NCBI GenBank assembly: GCA_018402205.1
Contig: JAGYIX010000006.1
Coordinates: 62,001-126,000 of the forward strand
DNA length: 64,000 bases
Origin: Flavobacteriaceae bacterium
GTDB lineage: Bacteria > Bacteroidota > Bacteroidia > Flavobacteriales > Flavobacteriaceae
Direction: 5' to 3'
The notes below the pieces were generated by a model. It saw only the letters and a list, made by a program, of their open reading frames with translations, was not told where the DNA came from and ran no database searches. This document shows positions 9,026 through 18,929 of this stretch, one piece after another (the stretch's first letter is position 1; each line of letters starts with the position of its first letter). The position numbers and the translations under genes are program-made.

Positions 9026-10069
9026 ATGCAACTGTACAATACGCTAAGTGCAAAAGAGCGAGCCGATCTTATTGAAAAAGCTGGAGTAGACCGGCTAACG
9101 ATCTCGTTCTATACTTACGCACACCTCAAAAATCCGCAAATGGTCAGAAACCATTTGTTTGTTGCTTGGAATGATTGCGATGTTTTAGGTCGCATTTATG
9201 TCGCCACCGAAGGGGTAAATGCCCAACTTTCGGTTCCGGCTCCTAATTTCGAATATTTCAAAAATCACCTTGACAGTATCTCTTTTTTGAACGGTATCCG
9301 GCTAAACATTGCATTAGAACAAGACAACATGTCTTTTCTAAAGCTTAAAGTTAAGGTGCGCAGTAAAATTGTAGCTGACGGACTAGATGATAATGCGTTT
9401 GATGTCACTAACAAAGGAGTTCATGTAAACGCAGAAGAATTTAATGATTTAATTGAAGACCCAGATACGGTTTTGGTAGATATGCGCAATCATTACGAAA
9501 GCGAAATAGGGCATTTTAAAAATGCCGTTTGTCCTGATGTAGATACGTTTAGAGACTCACTCGATTTGATCGAAGAAGAGTTGAAAGATCACAAAGAAGA
9601 CAAAAAGCTTGTAATGTATTGCACCGGAGGCATTCGCTGCGAGAAGGCAAGCGCCTATTACAGGCATAAGGGCTTTAAACAGGTCTATCAACTTGAGGGT
9701 GGAATCATTGAATACACCCGTCAGGTAAGAGAAAAGGGACTAGAAAATAAGTTTCTGGGAAAAAACTTTGTGTTTGACGAGCGCAGAGCTGAGCGCATTT
9801 CTGATGATGTAATTGCGGTTTGTCATCAGTGCGGAGCGCCTTGTGACTCACACACAAATTGCGCAAATGAAGGCTGCCACTTACTCTTTATTCAGTGCGA
9901 CTCTTGTGCGGAGCAAATGGAGCATTGCTGCAGCGAAGAGTGCCAAGAGATCATTGCGCTTTCTTATGAAGAGCAGAAAAAGCTGCGCAAGGGAAATACG
10001 GTGAGTAATAGGATCTTCAAAAAGGGACGCTCAGAAAAACTGAAGTATAAATCAGGTTGTGCGCACTAA
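9026..10069 (+). CDS. trhO: tRNA uridine(34) hydroxylase TrhO (rhodanese family)
   Basis: TrhO uses oxygen to hydroxylate U34 of certain tRNAs, the first step to 5-(carboxy)methoxyuridine at the wobble position. The 347-residue protein has an N-terminal ferredoxin-like domain, a rhodanese domain with the active-site loop YCTGGIRCEKA (Cys199), and a C-terminal cysteine-rich segment (about 270-315) that can bind metal. The layout and length match the YceA/TrhO family. A half copy of the ATACCGATYGGTAT palindrome lies just ahead of the start codon (9014-9023). Confidence 0.92.
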   Translation: MQLYNTLSAKERADLIEKAGVDRLTISFYTYAHLKNPQMVRNHLFVAWNDCDVLGRIYVATEGVNAQLSVPAPNFEYFKNHLDSISFLNGIRLNIALEQDNMSFLKLKVKVRSKIVADGLDDNAFDVTNKGVHVNAEEFNDLIEDPDTVLVDMRNHYESEIGHFKNAVCPDVDTFRDSLDLIEEELKDHKEDKKLVMYCTGGIRCEKASAYYRHKGFKQVYQLEGGIIEYTRQVREKGLENKFLGKNFVFDERRAERISDDVIAVCHQCGAPCDSHTNCANEGCHLLFIQCDSCAEQMEHCCSEECQEIIALSYEEQKKLRKGNTVSNRIFKKGRSEKLKYKSGCAH

Positions 10070-10105
10070 GCCTTTGTTGTAATTTTAACGAATACCCATA
10101 AAAAT

Positions 10106-11311
10106 ATGTCTTGTGCTTCGTGTGCTTCAGGAAATGATGGAAAGGTTAGAGGCTGTAAGAATAACGGCACATGCGGATCTGACGGATGTAACAAATTAAC
10201 CGTATTTGATTGGCTTGAGAACATGGCGCTTCCGTCTGGAGCAGAACCATTTTATTTTGTTGAGGTGCGCTTCAAAAACAGCCGCAAAGAGTTTTTTCAC
10301 AATAGCGATAAATTACCCTTGCTCATAGGAGATGCAGTGGCAGTGCAGGCTGCCTCAGGCCACGATGTAGGCATTATCACCTTAACAGGAGAGCTAGTCA
10401 AGGTTCAAATGAAGCGTAAAGGAGTATCTGCCGAAGAGGCCCAGCACTCAAAGATTTACCGAAAAGCAACCCAAAAAGACATAGATATTTGGCAGCAGGC
10501 CCGTTCTCGCGAAGCCGAAATCCAAAAGAAGGCCCGTGAGATAGCCATTTCGCTCAAACTCGAAATGAAAATTAGCGACGTTGAGTTGCAAGGAGACGCC
10601 TCGAAAGCTACATTCTACTATACCGCCGAATCGCGAATAGACTTTAGGCAATTAATTAAAGACATGGCTAGAGCTTTTAATCTGCGCATTGATATGCGTC
10701 AGATTGGGTACCGTCAAGAGGCTCAAAGGCTTGGAGGAATCGGCTCTTGTGGTCGCGAACTTTGCTGTTCTACCTGGCTATCCGACTTCAGAGCGGTGAG
10801 CACGGCCTCAGCGCGTTACCAGCAATTGGCTCTAAATCCGCAAAAGTTGGCTGGCCAATGCGGAAAGCTCAAGTGTTGTTTGAACTTCGAACTAGACACT
10901 TATTTAGATGCGCTCAAAGATTTTCCGCCCTCAGATAGCCGATTGCAAACTGAGAAAGGCACAGCTTTTTGTCAAAAGATGGACATCTTTAAAGGCGTAT
11001 TATGGTTTACGTACAAAAATGACGCCACGAATTGGCACGCGCTTCACAAAGATCAGGTTACAGAGATTCTAGAGCTCAATAGAAAAGGAAAAAAGATAGA
11101 CGCTTTAGAAGATTACAGCATAGCAGAGGTTATTAGTGATGACGCTCAGAATGAATCTTTTGAACGAGGCCCGGTAGAAGATAGCTTAACGAGATTTGAT
11201 CGACCTAAACGGGCAAAGAGCAGAAGAAAAAAAGGACCAAGACGATCACAACAGCAACAGCCCAATGAGCGTGGGCACAGGCAGCAATCTTCAAAACCTA
11301 ATGACTCTTAA
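10106..11311 (+). CDS. ricT: RicT/PSP1-family iron-sulfur regulatory protein
   Basis: The protein belongs to the PSP1 C-terminal domain family. In Bacillus subtilis the member RicT (YaaT) works in an iron-sulfur complex that helps RNase Y process mRNA. Cysteine clusters are obvious: an N-terminal tail (Cys 3, 6, 17, 23, 28), SCGRELCC around residues 214-221, and QCGKLKCC around residues 250-257. The last 50 residues are very basic and glutamine-rich, suggesting RNA binding. The gene is followed after 56 bases by penicillin-binding protein 1A; in many gliding flavobacteria gldH lies in that gap and is missing here. Confidence 0.82.
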   Translation: MSCASCASGNDGKVRGCKNNGTCGSDGCNKLTVFDWLENMALPSGAEPFYFVEVRFKNSRKEFFHNSDKLPLLIGDAVAVQAASGHDVGIITLTGELVKVQMKRKGVSAEEAQHSKIYRKATQKDIDIWQQARSREAEIQKKAREIAISLKLEMKISDVELQGDASKATFYYTAESRIDFRQLIKDMARAFNLRIDMRQIGYRQEAQRLGGIGSCGRELCCSTWLSDFRAVSTASARYQQLALNPQKLAGQCGKLKCCLNFELDTYLDALKDFPPSDSRLQTEKGTAFCQKMDIFKGVLWFTYKNDATNWHALHKDQVTEILELNRKGKKIDALEDYSIAEVISDDAQNESFERGPVEDSLTRFDRPKRAKSRRKKGPRRSQQQQPNERGHRQQSSKPNDS

Positions 11312-11344
11312 CGTTTTTGTTCTATAAAGTAGGGCTTAGCACTG

Positions 11345-11352
11345 TACTTTTG
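11345..11352 (+). promoter_or_regulatory. -7 promoter element ahead of mrcA
   Basis: TACTTTTG is a perfect match to TAnnTTTG, 15 bases before the mrcA ATG. A TTTG at 11316-11319 is 25 bases upstream, farther than the usual 19-21, so the -33 part is uncertain. Confidence 0.45.
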
Positions 11353-11367
11353 ATTTAAATTCTTTTC

Positions 11368-13668
11368 ATGTACAAGCGATTTTTGGTGCTTTTTTGGATC
11401 GTTTTTGCCTCGGGGGTTATAGGCATAGCACTTATCTTTCGCACCGCATCTACAGGCGGATTTGGCCCTATGCCCACCTTCGATGAACTAGAGAACCCAC
11501 AAACTAATTTCGCTACCCACCTTTATACAGCCGACTCTCTGCTTTTAGGAAAGTTTTACCTCGGAGACAACCGCACACCAACTGATTTTAATCAATTTCC
11601 TAAATCGCTAGTTAATGCGCTTATAGCTACTGAAGACGTACGCTTTTACAAGCATTCAGGCATTGATTTCAGAGGTTTTTTTCGGGCCTTGGTGTATTTA
11701 GGAAAGCGCGGAGGGGCTTCAACCATAACCCAGCAGCTTTCTAGGCAGTTATTCGTTGGGGTGCGCTCTAGAAATCTCAAAGAAGCTCTTCAACAAAAGA
11801 TAAAAGAGTGGGTGATCGCCGTCGAATTGGAGCGCAATTACACCAAAGAAGAGATACTTGAGATGTATCTGAACAATTACGATTGGGGATATTTAGCAGA
11901 CGGAATCGAGAATGCGGCCCAGATATACTTTAATAAACCCCCTCAAGAGTTAGCAGTAAAAGAAAGCGCCATGCTTATAGGTATGCTACAGAATTCTTCG
12001 CTATTCAATCCTATTCGTCGTCCTGAAATGGTGATTAAAAGAAGAAATATAGTGCTTGATCAGATGGCCAAGTACGACTATTTAGAGCAGCGTGAGGCTG
12101 ACTCTTTAAAGGCTACGCCCCTAGATGTTGATTTTAACCCCGAAAATTCCCACAATGAAGGGTTGGCCACCTATTTTAGAATGCAAGTTCAGGCTTGGCT
12201 TAAAGATTGGGCGGCTAATAATCCTAGGGCGAACGGAGAAAGCTATGATATTTACAAAGACGGGTTAAAGGTATACACTACCATTGATTCTAAGCTTCAA
12301 GCGAACGCAGAAGAAGCTAGTGCGACCCATCTCGAAAATTTGCAGCGCGCTTTTTTTAGACTGAGCGCCCAAGACACTTCAGAAACGGCCCCATTTATAC
12401 AGGTAGAGAAGAAACAGGCCGAGGCTATTATAGAGCAAGCCATGCGGCGCAGTGAACGCTGGCGGATCTTGCGCGCTGAGGGCAAAACGGACACAGTAAT
12501 TAAGGCCAGCTTTTATGTACCCACTGAAATGCGTGTTTTTGATTGGGAGCACGAAGACCTAGAGCGCGACACGGTAATGACCCCAATCGACTCGATCATT
12601 TATTATAAAAAGCACCTGAGAACGGCAATGATGAGTATAGAGCCACAAACCGGCCATATCAAGGCATGGGTCGGAGGAGCCAATTACAAGCATTTTCAAT
12701 ACGACAATGTGATTCAAGGAGCTAGACAGGTAGGATCAACCTTTAAGCCTTTTGTTTACGCCGCAGTAATTGATCAGCTAAGGCTCTCGCCTTGCGACCG
12801 CTTGCCCGATGTGCCCTATTGCGTAGCCGCCATGCGGCACGGCAATACTGAGTCTTGGTGCCCAAAGAATTCAGGCGGAAAGTATTCAGGTAAAAATGTC
12901 ACTCTTAAATATGCGCTCGCTAATAGTATTAATACAGTGACTGCACAGCTCATAGATAAGGTGGGGCCAAGGGCGGTTTCTTCGTTAGTAAAGCGTTTGG
13001 GTGTTCGAAATGAGGTGCCAAGTGTTCCGTCTATTGCCTTAGGAACACCTGATATTAAGCTTCACGACCTTGTAGCTGCCTACAGCGCTTTCGCTAATCA
13101 GGGCGTTTATGTAGAACCTACTTTTATTACCCGCATTGAAGACCGAACGGGCACCGTGCTTTACCAGGCGGTTCCAGAAACTCACGATGTGTTCAACAAA
13201 GAGATTGCCTATGCCATGATTAGCCTGCTTAAGGGGGTGACTGATTCTGGGTCAGGAATTCGCTTAAGGCACAATTGGATGCAAGACAACCCTGTATATC
13301 AAGAGGTGGTTACTGGCTACCCTTATGAGTTTAAGAATCCGATTGCTGGAAAAACCGGAACCACTCAAAACCAATCAGACGGATGGTTTATGGGCATGGT
13401 TCCTAACTTGGTAACTGGGGTATGGGTTGGGGCTGAAGACCGATCGGTACATTTTGATAATATTACCTATGGTCAGGGTGCGACAATGGCCTTACCTATA
13501 TGGGCAAATTACATGCGAAAAAATTACCAAGACTCCCTGGGTATAAGCCTTGAAGATTTTGAGAAGCCCGCGCAAATGCCTTTTAATTTAGACTGCTTAG
13601 AGAGCGATGATGCCCTCAGAGAAATCGACCTCGAAGTAGAGGCCGATCTCGAGGAGTTTGATTTTTAA
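11368..13668 (+). CDS. mrcA: Penicillin-binding protein 1A (bifunctional)
   Basis: This inner-membrane enzyme polymerises lipid II into glycan strands and cross-links the stem peptides. One transmembrane segment (about 6-26) anchors it. The GT51 glycosyltransferase domain shows ATEDVRFYKHSGID with catalytic Glu89, then GGASTITQQLSRQL. The transpeptidase domain has SxxK as STFK (457-460), SxN as SIN, and KTG (662-664). Length 766 is typical for flavobacterial PBP1A. It ends in a strongly acidic tail. Confidence 0.95.
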   Translation: MYKRFLVLFWIVFASGVIGIALIFRTASTGGFGPMPTFDELENPQTNFATHLYTADSLLLGKFYLGDNRTPTDFNQFPKSLVNALIATEDVRFYKHSGIDFRGFFRALVYLGKRGGASTITQQLSRQLFVGVRSRNLKEALQQKIKEWVIAVELERNYTKEEILEMYLNNYDWGYLADGIENAAQIYFNKPPQELAVKESAMLIGMLQNSSLFNPIRRPEMVIKRRNIVLDQMAKYDYLEQREADSLKATPLDVDFNPENSHNEGLATYFRMQVQAWLKDWAANNPRANGESYDIYKDGLKVYTTIDSKLQANAEEASATHLENLQRAFFRLSAQDTSETAPFIQVEKKQAEAIIEQAMRRSERWRILRAEGKTDTVIKASFYVPTEMRVFDWEHEDLERDTVMTPIDSIIYYKKHLRTAMMSIEPQTGHIKAWVGGANYKHFQYDNVIQGARQVGSTFKPFVYAAVIDQLRLSPCDRLPDVPYCVAAMRHGNTESWCPKNSGGKYSGKNVTLKYALANSINTVTAQLIDKVGPRAVSSLVKRLGVRNEVPSVPSIALGTPDIKLHDLVAAYSAFANQGVYVEPTFITRIEDRTGTVLYQAVPETHDVFNKEIAYAMISLLKGVTDSGSGIRLRHNWMQDNPVYQEVVTGYPYEFKNPIAGKTGTTQNQSDGWFMGMVPNLVTGVWVGAEDRSVHFDNITYGQGATMALPIWANYMRKNYQDSLGISLEDFEKPAQMPFNLDCLESDDALREIDLEVEADLEEFDF

Positions 13669-13675
13669 ACCGCCA

Positions 13676-15859
13676 CTACATCTTGTTGTCTGCGGGGGCT
13701 TCAATACGCGCGCTAGGCAGGTCGTCATAGCCCATTGCATTTAGCGTGAAGGCGTAAATATCTGCGTACTGTTCAATGGTTTTGCTAACCGGAGTTCCAG
13801 CTCCGTGCCCGGCATCTGTTTCTATGCGAATCAGTACAGGAGAAGATCCAACTTGTTTGTCTTGAAGTTCAGCGGCAAATTTAAAACTGTGTGCTGGCAC
13901 CACCCGGTCGTCGTGATCTCCGGTGGTGATCAGCGTAGCCGGATACGACACTCCTTCTTTTACATTGTGCACAGGCGAGTAGCCCTTGAGGTAGGCGAAC
14001 ATTTCGGGTGAGTCTTCTGCCGTTCCGTAGTCGTAAGACCATCCGGCCCCAGCGGTGAAGGTGTGGTAGCGAAGCATATCAAGCACTCCAACTGCTGGTA
14101 GTGCAACACGGGCGAGGTCGGGTCGCTGTGTCATGGTGGCACCAACTAGAAGGCCTCCGTTTGACCCTCCTCTAAGCGCCAAGAGGGACGATGAGGTGTA
14201 GTTTTGAGCGATGAGGTATTCTCCCGCGGCTATGAAATCGTCAAAAACGTTTTGTTTGTTTAGCTGAGTTCCGGCGTCGTGCCAGGTTTTTCCGTATTCG
14301 CCTCCACCCCTAAGGTTCGGCACGGCATAGATGCCCCCCATTTCCATCCAAATGGCATTGGTTACGCTGAACGATGGGGTTAAACTAATATTGAATCCGC
14401 CATAACCGTAGAGAATGGTTGGGTTTTTTCCGTCTTTTTTCAGCCCCTTTTTGTAGGTGATCATCATGGGAACGCGCGTGCCGTCTTTAGAGGTATAGAA
14501 CACCTGCTCTGAGACGTAGTCGTCTGCATTAAATGCGATTTTGGGAGACCAGTACACGTCAGAGGATCCAGTTTTGGGGTCGTAGGTGTAGCTGCTCGAG
14601 GGGGTATTGTAATTGGTAAAAGTGTAGTAAAGGGTGCGATCAGAAGTTTTGCCACCGAATCCGCCTACGCTTCCTAGCCCAGGAAGGTCAATCTCGCGCA
14701 CTAAAGTTCCGTCGTAGTTGTATTGGTATACTTTAGAGAGCGCATCGATCATGTATTCGGCGAAGAAATAGCCCGATCCGCTGTTTAGGGTCAGAACGTT
14801 TTGGCTTTCAGGGATAACATCGGCCCAATTTTCAGGCGTTGGAGCCGTTGCGCTGGTTTTAACAAGGCGCTTGTTTGGGGCCTCTCTATCGGTAACTAAG
14901 TACAAAGTTTCCTCTTCATTTTCGATGACATAAGAATCTGATTTTTCGTCGTCAACTATAGGCACGATAGGGCTGTTTGGAGTACTCAGGTCTTTTAGAT
15001 AGAGCTTGTTACCCGAGGTGGTGTTAGAGGCGCTGATGAATAAGAAGCGGGCGTCTTCACTAACAGACCCTCCGACATAGCGGTGCTTTTGGTCGGCGCT
15101 TGCTCCAAAAATGACCTGATCCTCGGATTGGGGGGTGCCCAATTGGTGAAAGTAGAGCTTGTGTTGGTCGGTTTTGGCCGAAAGTTCACTTCCGTCGGGC
15201 TTGTCGTAGCTCGAGTAGTAGAAGCCTTCGTTTTTGCGCCACGAAATTCCGCTGAACTTGGCATCTACAATGGTGTCTCCAATCTGAGCCTTGGTCTCGG
15301 CATCAAGCACGATGATCTTGCGCCAATCGCTTCCGCCCTCTGAGATCGAATAGGCAAGCAGGCTTCCGTCTTCGGTAAAGCTAGCCCCAGCCAGCGAGAC
15401 AGTTCCGTCTTCGGCAAAGGTGTTGGGGTCAAGAAAGACCTCGGCCTCTTCACTTTCGCCCATTTTTCTGTACAGCACCGACTGGTTCTGAAGCCCGTCG
15501 TTTTTATAGAAGTAGGTGTAACGCCCTTCTTTAAAGGGCTGTGAAATTTTTTCGTAGTTCCACAATTTTTCGAGTCGCGATTTGAGCTCTTCTTTGTAGC
15601 TAATGGTGTTGAGGTGTGCAAAAGTGGTCTCGTTCTGCCGCTTTACCCAGTCTTCGGTTTCAGCGCTGCGGTCGTCTTCTAGCCAGCGGTAGTTATCGAC
15701 TACCTCTTGTTCGAAGTATGCCTCTTTTACAGGAATTTTTTGAGTTTCAGGATAATTCACCACTGAATCTTGAGGTTTAGTACTGCATGAAGTTACAAGG
15801 CCAAGGGCGATTGCGAGCCCTGAAGCAGAAAGAAGTTGTTTGCGCGTCATAGGAGTCAA
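13676..15859 (-). CDS. Prolyl oligopeptidase, S9A family lipoprotein
   Basis: This serine peptidase cuts after proline in short peptides. The N terminus carries twin basic residues and a hydrophobic stretch ending in the lipobox VTSC (Cys at residue 25), so it is probably a periplasmic or outer-membrane lipoprotein. A beta-propeller (about 80-450) precedes the alpha/beta-hydrolase domain. The catalytic triad is visible: Ser in GGSNGG (about 565), Asp in GDHDDRV (about 650) and His in DAGHG (about 685). Length 727 is typical. It converges with mrcA and lies downstream of asd. Confidence 0.93.
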   Translation of the reverse strand: MTPMTRKQLLSASGLAIALGLVTSCSTKPQDSVVNYPETQKIPVKEAYFEQEVVDNYRWLEDDRSAETEDWVKRQNETTFAHLNTISYKEELKSRLEKLWNYEKISQPFKEGRYTYFYKNDGLQNQSVLYRKMGESEEAEVFLDPNTFAEDGTVSLAGASFTEDGSLLAYSISEGGSDWRKIIVLDAETKAQIGDTIVDAKFSGISWRKNEGFYYSSYDKPDGSELSAKTDQHKLYFHQLGTPQSEDQVIFGASADQKHRYVGGSVSEDARFLFISASNTTSGNKLYLKDLSTPNSPIVPIVDDEKSDSYVIENEEETLYLVTDREAPNKRLVKTSATAPTPENWADVIPESQNVLTLNSGSGYFFAEYMIDALSKVYQYNYDGTLVREIDLPGLGSVGGFGGKTSDRTLYYTFTNYNTPSSSYTYDPKTGSSDVYWSPKIAFNADDYVSEQVFYTSKDGTRVPMMITYKKGLKKDGKNPTILYGYGGFNISLTPSFSVTNAIWMEMGGIYAVPNLRGGGEYGKTWHDAGTQLNKQNVFDDFIAAGEYLIAQNYTSSSLLALRGGSNGGLLVGATMTQRPDLARVALPAVGVLDMLRYHTFTAGAGWSYDYGTAEDSPEMFAYLKGYSPVHNVKEGVSYPATLITTGDHDDRVVPAHSFKFAAELQDKQVGSSPVLIRIETDAGHGAGTPVSKTIEQYADIYAFTLNAMGYDDLPSARIEAPADNKM

Positions 15860-15884
15860 AATTTAGCCCCTTAAAGTACAAATT

Positions 15885-16874
15885 CTACACGAGCGATTGC
15901 GCCACTAAATATTCGGCAATTTGAATCGCGTTTGTGGCGGCCCCTTTTCTTAGATTGTCGGCTACTACCCACAGATTTAGCGTGTTGGCCTGAGACGGAT
16001 CTCTACGGATGCGCCCTACAAAGACCTCGTCTTTTTGATGGGCGGTAGCCGGCATGGGATAGAGGTTTTGGCTGACATCGTCTTGGACCACAACGCCGGC
16101 GCTTTTTTCAAGCAGTCGTCGAACTTCGCTCAGCTCAAAATCGCGCTTAAACGATACGTTAATGGCCTCTGAGTGCCCACCCGCGGTTGGAATGCGCACC
16201 GCCGTGGCCGTAATCTTAAGGCTTTGGTCGCCGAGTATTTTCTTGGGCTCTTGCATGAGCTTTTGCTCTTCTTTGGTGAATCCGTCGGCTAAAAACACGT
16301 CGCAATGCGGAAGGGCGTTTCTGTAGATCGGATGCGCGTAGGCTCTTTCGCCTTCTATTCCCTTTTCTTCGTTTTCGAGCTGCTGAACAGCCTTGACCCC
16401 GGTGCCCGATACCGACTGATAGGTCGACACGACTATGCGATCTATGCCATACGCGCGGTGCAGCGGCGCCAAAGCCATTACCATTTGTATGGTCGAGCAG
16501 TTCGGATTGGCAATGATAAAGTCGTCTTTGGTAAGTTCGTGCGCATTGATTTCAGGAACGACCAATTTGTGGTCAGGGTTCATGCGCCAGGCCGAAGAGT
16601 TGTCAATGACTCTGCATTTTACTGCTGCAAACTTGGGTGCCCAGGCTAGGGAGGTGTCTCCTCCGGCCGAAAACAGCGCAATATCTGGGCGTCTAGAAAC
16701 CGCTTCTTCTAACGAAATCACGGTGTAATCTTTAGACTGAAAAGAGATCGTTTTGCCGACCGAGCGTTCAGAAGCCACTAAAAATAATTCGTCAAATTGA
16801 AAGCCCCTGGCGTTTAAAACCTCGAGCATGACTTGGCCTACCAGTCCGGTGGCCCCTACCACTGCAATTTTCAT
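15885..16874 (-). CDS. asd: Aspartate-semialdehyde dehydrogenase
   Basis: The enzyme reduces aspartyl phosphate to aspartate semialdehyde with NADPH, the branch point to lysine/diaminopimelate, threonine and methionine. The 329-residue protein has the NADP-binding GATGLVG (8-14), the catalytic cysteine in NPNCSTIQ (Cys126), and the conserved RIPTAGGHSEAI region near residue 225. A good -7 promoter element lies 20 bases upstream, so it has its own promoter despite following alr on the same strand. Confidence 0.96.
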   Translation of the reverse strand: MKIAVVGATGLVGQVMLEVLNARGFQFDELFLVASERSVGKTISFQSKDYTVISLEEAVSRRPDIALFSAGGDTSLAWAPKFAAVKCRVIDNSSAWRMNPDHKLVVPEINAHELTKDDFIIANPNCSTIQMVMALAPLHRAYGIDRIVVSTYQSVSGTGVKAVQQLENEEKGIEGERAYAHPIYRNALPHCDVFLADGFTKEEQKLMQEPKKILGDQSLKITATAVRIPTAGGHSEAINVSFKRDFELSEVRRLLEKSAGVVVQDDVSQNLYPMPATAHQKDEVFVGRIRRDPSQANTLNLWVVADNLRKGAATNAIQIAEYLVAQSLV

Positions 16875-16894
16875 AGTACGTGAATTAACGGCGG

Positions 16895-16902
16895 CAAAGG
16901 TA
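16895..16902 (-). promoter_or_regulatory. -7 promoter element of asd
   Basis: On the minus strand the sequence is TACCTTTG, a perfect TAnnTTTG, with its last base 20 bases from the start codon. No TTTG lies 19-21 bases further upstream. Confidence 0.5.
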
Positions 16903-16935
16903 AGATCTTAAATCAACTATTAAAATAACAAATTG

Positions 16936-18043
16936 TTACGAACTTAACTTCACAAAGTGTCTGGGCACCCGTTGCCCAATTCCCGTGAGTAGTTCATAGG
17001 CGATGGTATCGGCCTGCTGAGAAATCATTTCGGCAGAGTTTTGCGGGCCAAAGATGAGTACTTCGTCGTGCACGCTGCAGTCGATATGGGTCACATCTAC
17101 CATAAAGAGATCCATACAAATCATTCCCAACGGCCTTAGCCCTTTGTCCGTTTATGAGCACCTCAAAGCCTGAATGACCGAGTGAACGGTGTATGCCGTC
17201 GGCATGGCCCAAACCGATGGTGGCTATTTTCATAGGCTTTTCGGCCACGAACAGCCGGTTGTAACTGACCGACTCGCCGGCCTCTATTTCGCGAATAGCA
17301 CTTAGGGTACTGATGAGGCTGCTGATGGGTTTAAGGTGTCGATCTAATACAGGGTCATTAGCAAATCCGTGTAAACTAATACCCGTTCGCACCGCTTCGA
17401 AAGCTGCATGGCCGTAGTTGTGAACCCCCGAGCTGTTTAGGGCATGCCTTTTTATGGTGGCCCCCATGAGCTGTTCTGCTCGCTTATGCCCAGCGATAAA
17501 TTGCTCAAGTTGAGATTGCGTAAAGCCGTGTAGTGCGTGGTCTTCGCTGGCCGCCAAATGAGTCATCATCCAGCCCAAATACAATTGGGGTGAGGCCAAA
17601 AGTGTCGAGCAGGCCTGTTCGAGCTCAGCGGGCTTGATGCCCAACCGATTTAGACCGGTATTTAAATTCAAGTGAACGGTCGCCTGCTTATTTCTGCTGA
17701 AGGCTACCTCTGCTAAATGATTGATGAAATCAAGGCTGTAGAGGCTAAAGTCGAGGCCTGCGTCTACCCCCTTTTCTAAACTGTCTATTTGAGCGTGAAG
17801 CACAAGAATGGGTTTGTTTATTCCTGCGCTTCGAAGCGCCAACCCTTCATCGATATAGGCTACGCAAAATGAGTCTGCGCCTAGCGCATCGAGCTCTTTG
17901 CTAAGGCGCACCAAATCGGTGCCGTAGGCGTTGGCCTTTACCACGGCCATTAGTTCGGTTGAAGCCGGAATAAGCGATCGCAAGTGGCGGTAATTATGAG
18001 CAAGTGCGTCTAGGCTGACCTCAAGGCGGGTATTAGCGCTCAT
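16936..18043 (-). CDS. alr: Alanine racemase (frame interrupted by one base)
   Basis: This PLP enzyme interconverts L- and D-alanine for peptidoglycan. The PLP lysine lies in AVVKANAYG (Lys36), and the second catalytic residue is the tyrosine of [10 protein letters not shown]. The frame breaks after RAKAVGN. Removing one base from the C run at 17126-17128 (plus strand) gives [14 protein letters not shown], which is the expected family sequence, and the tail then continues to RHFVKLSS. The restored protein has about 368 residues. Bacteroidota often fuse alr to murF; this copy is free-standing. It overlaps the end of tdk by 11 bases. Confidence 0.92.
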
Positions 18044-18632
18044 AGCGTTTCTTGTCTTCTTTCAAGGCCTTTTGAAAGGCGACTCTGCTAAGGGGCTCGT
18101 ATTCTTGGTTTTCACCGAGAAGCACTAGCGAGTCAGAGTCGGCAATGCGGTGTGAATAGTGGGCGAGGTTTCCAGTTTTGCGGCAAATCGCATGCACCTT
18201 GGTCACGTATTCGGCAGTGGCCATTAGGGCCGGCATAGGCCCGAACGGATTACCCTTGAAGTCCATGTCAAGACCGGCTACCACTACGCGAATTCCCTGA
18301 TTGGCAAGGTCATTGCAGACTGTCACGATTTCGTCGTCAAAGAATTGAGCTTCGTCAATCCCAACCACGTCACAGCCATCGGCTAGAAGTCGGATATTAG
18401 AAGCTGCCGGAACCGGTGTCGACCTGATTTTGTTGTCGTCGTGAGATATAACCAAGTCTTGATCGTAGCGCGTGTCGATAAGGGGCTTGAAGATCTCTAC
18501 CCGCTGCTTGGCTATTTTTGCGCGGTTGAGTCGTCGAATTAGTTCTTCTGTTTTTCCTGAAAACATAGAACCACATATAACCTCTATCCAACCGCAGGGT
18601 TCATTTGGCTTAACGGTGCTTTCTAAAAACAT
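18033..18632 (-). CDS. tdk: Thymidine kinase
   Basis: The enzyme phosphorylates thymidine to dTMP using ATP in the salvage pathway. The P-loop is GSMFSGKT (21-28) and the DEAQFFDD segment near residue 108 holds the catalytic acid. The lasso/zinc region reads [15 protein letters not shown] and lacks the usual paired cysteines (CxxC), as do some other Bacteroidota enzymes, so zinc is probably not bound. Length is 199 residues. The alr start codon lies inside its 3' end, so the two are translated from one message. Confidence 0.93.
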   Translation of the reverse strand: MFLESTVKPNEPCGWIEVICGSMFSGKTEELIRRLNRAKIAKQRVEIFKPLIDTRYDQDLVISHDDNKIRSTPVPAASNIRLLADGCDVVGIDEAQFFDDEIVTVCNDLANQGIRVVVAGLDMDFKGNPFGPMPALMATAEYVTKVHAICRKTGNLAHYSHRIADSDSLVLLGENQEYEPLSRVAFQKALKEDKKRYER

Positions 18633-18733
18633 GTGGTTGATGAGGGCTTTAAACAGTCTAAAAATAGGAAGATTTAACGCTTTAATAGCCTTATGGGTCT
18701 TTTTAGTATTGTATATTGAAGAAAATTTGAATC

Positions 18734-18913
18734 ATGACAGTTGATCGTCTGAATCCTCTCGTTTTTAATGCCATCGCAAGTCGCTTTGAGTACATGGCAG
18801 AAAGAGTACTTAGACGCGGGAGCACTATTCCAGAGCTAAATCCACATCAAGAAGACCTCGCTACTCCTGGTATAGACACGATAAAGAACATCGTGTCTGA
18901 AATAGAAAAGTAA
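18734..18913 (+). CDS. Small hypothetical protein, 59 residues
   Basis: I do not recognise a family. The frame starts at ATG (MTVDRLNPLVFNAIASRFEY) and ends in SEIEK. It is soluble, mixed charge, with predicted helices at both ends and no cysteine, signal or membrane segment. It lies between the divergent tdk and rsmI and ends 16 bases before rsmI. Codon use resembles neighbouring genes, and imperfect TAnnTTTG-like elements (TAGTATTG at 18704-18711) lie just upstream, which supports a real gene. No function can be offered. Confidence 0.6.
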   Translation: MTVDRLNPLVFNAIASRFEYMAERVLRRGSTIPELNPHQEDLATPGIDTIKNIVSEIEK

Positions 18914-18929
18914 GCCTAAACCACTGAAA

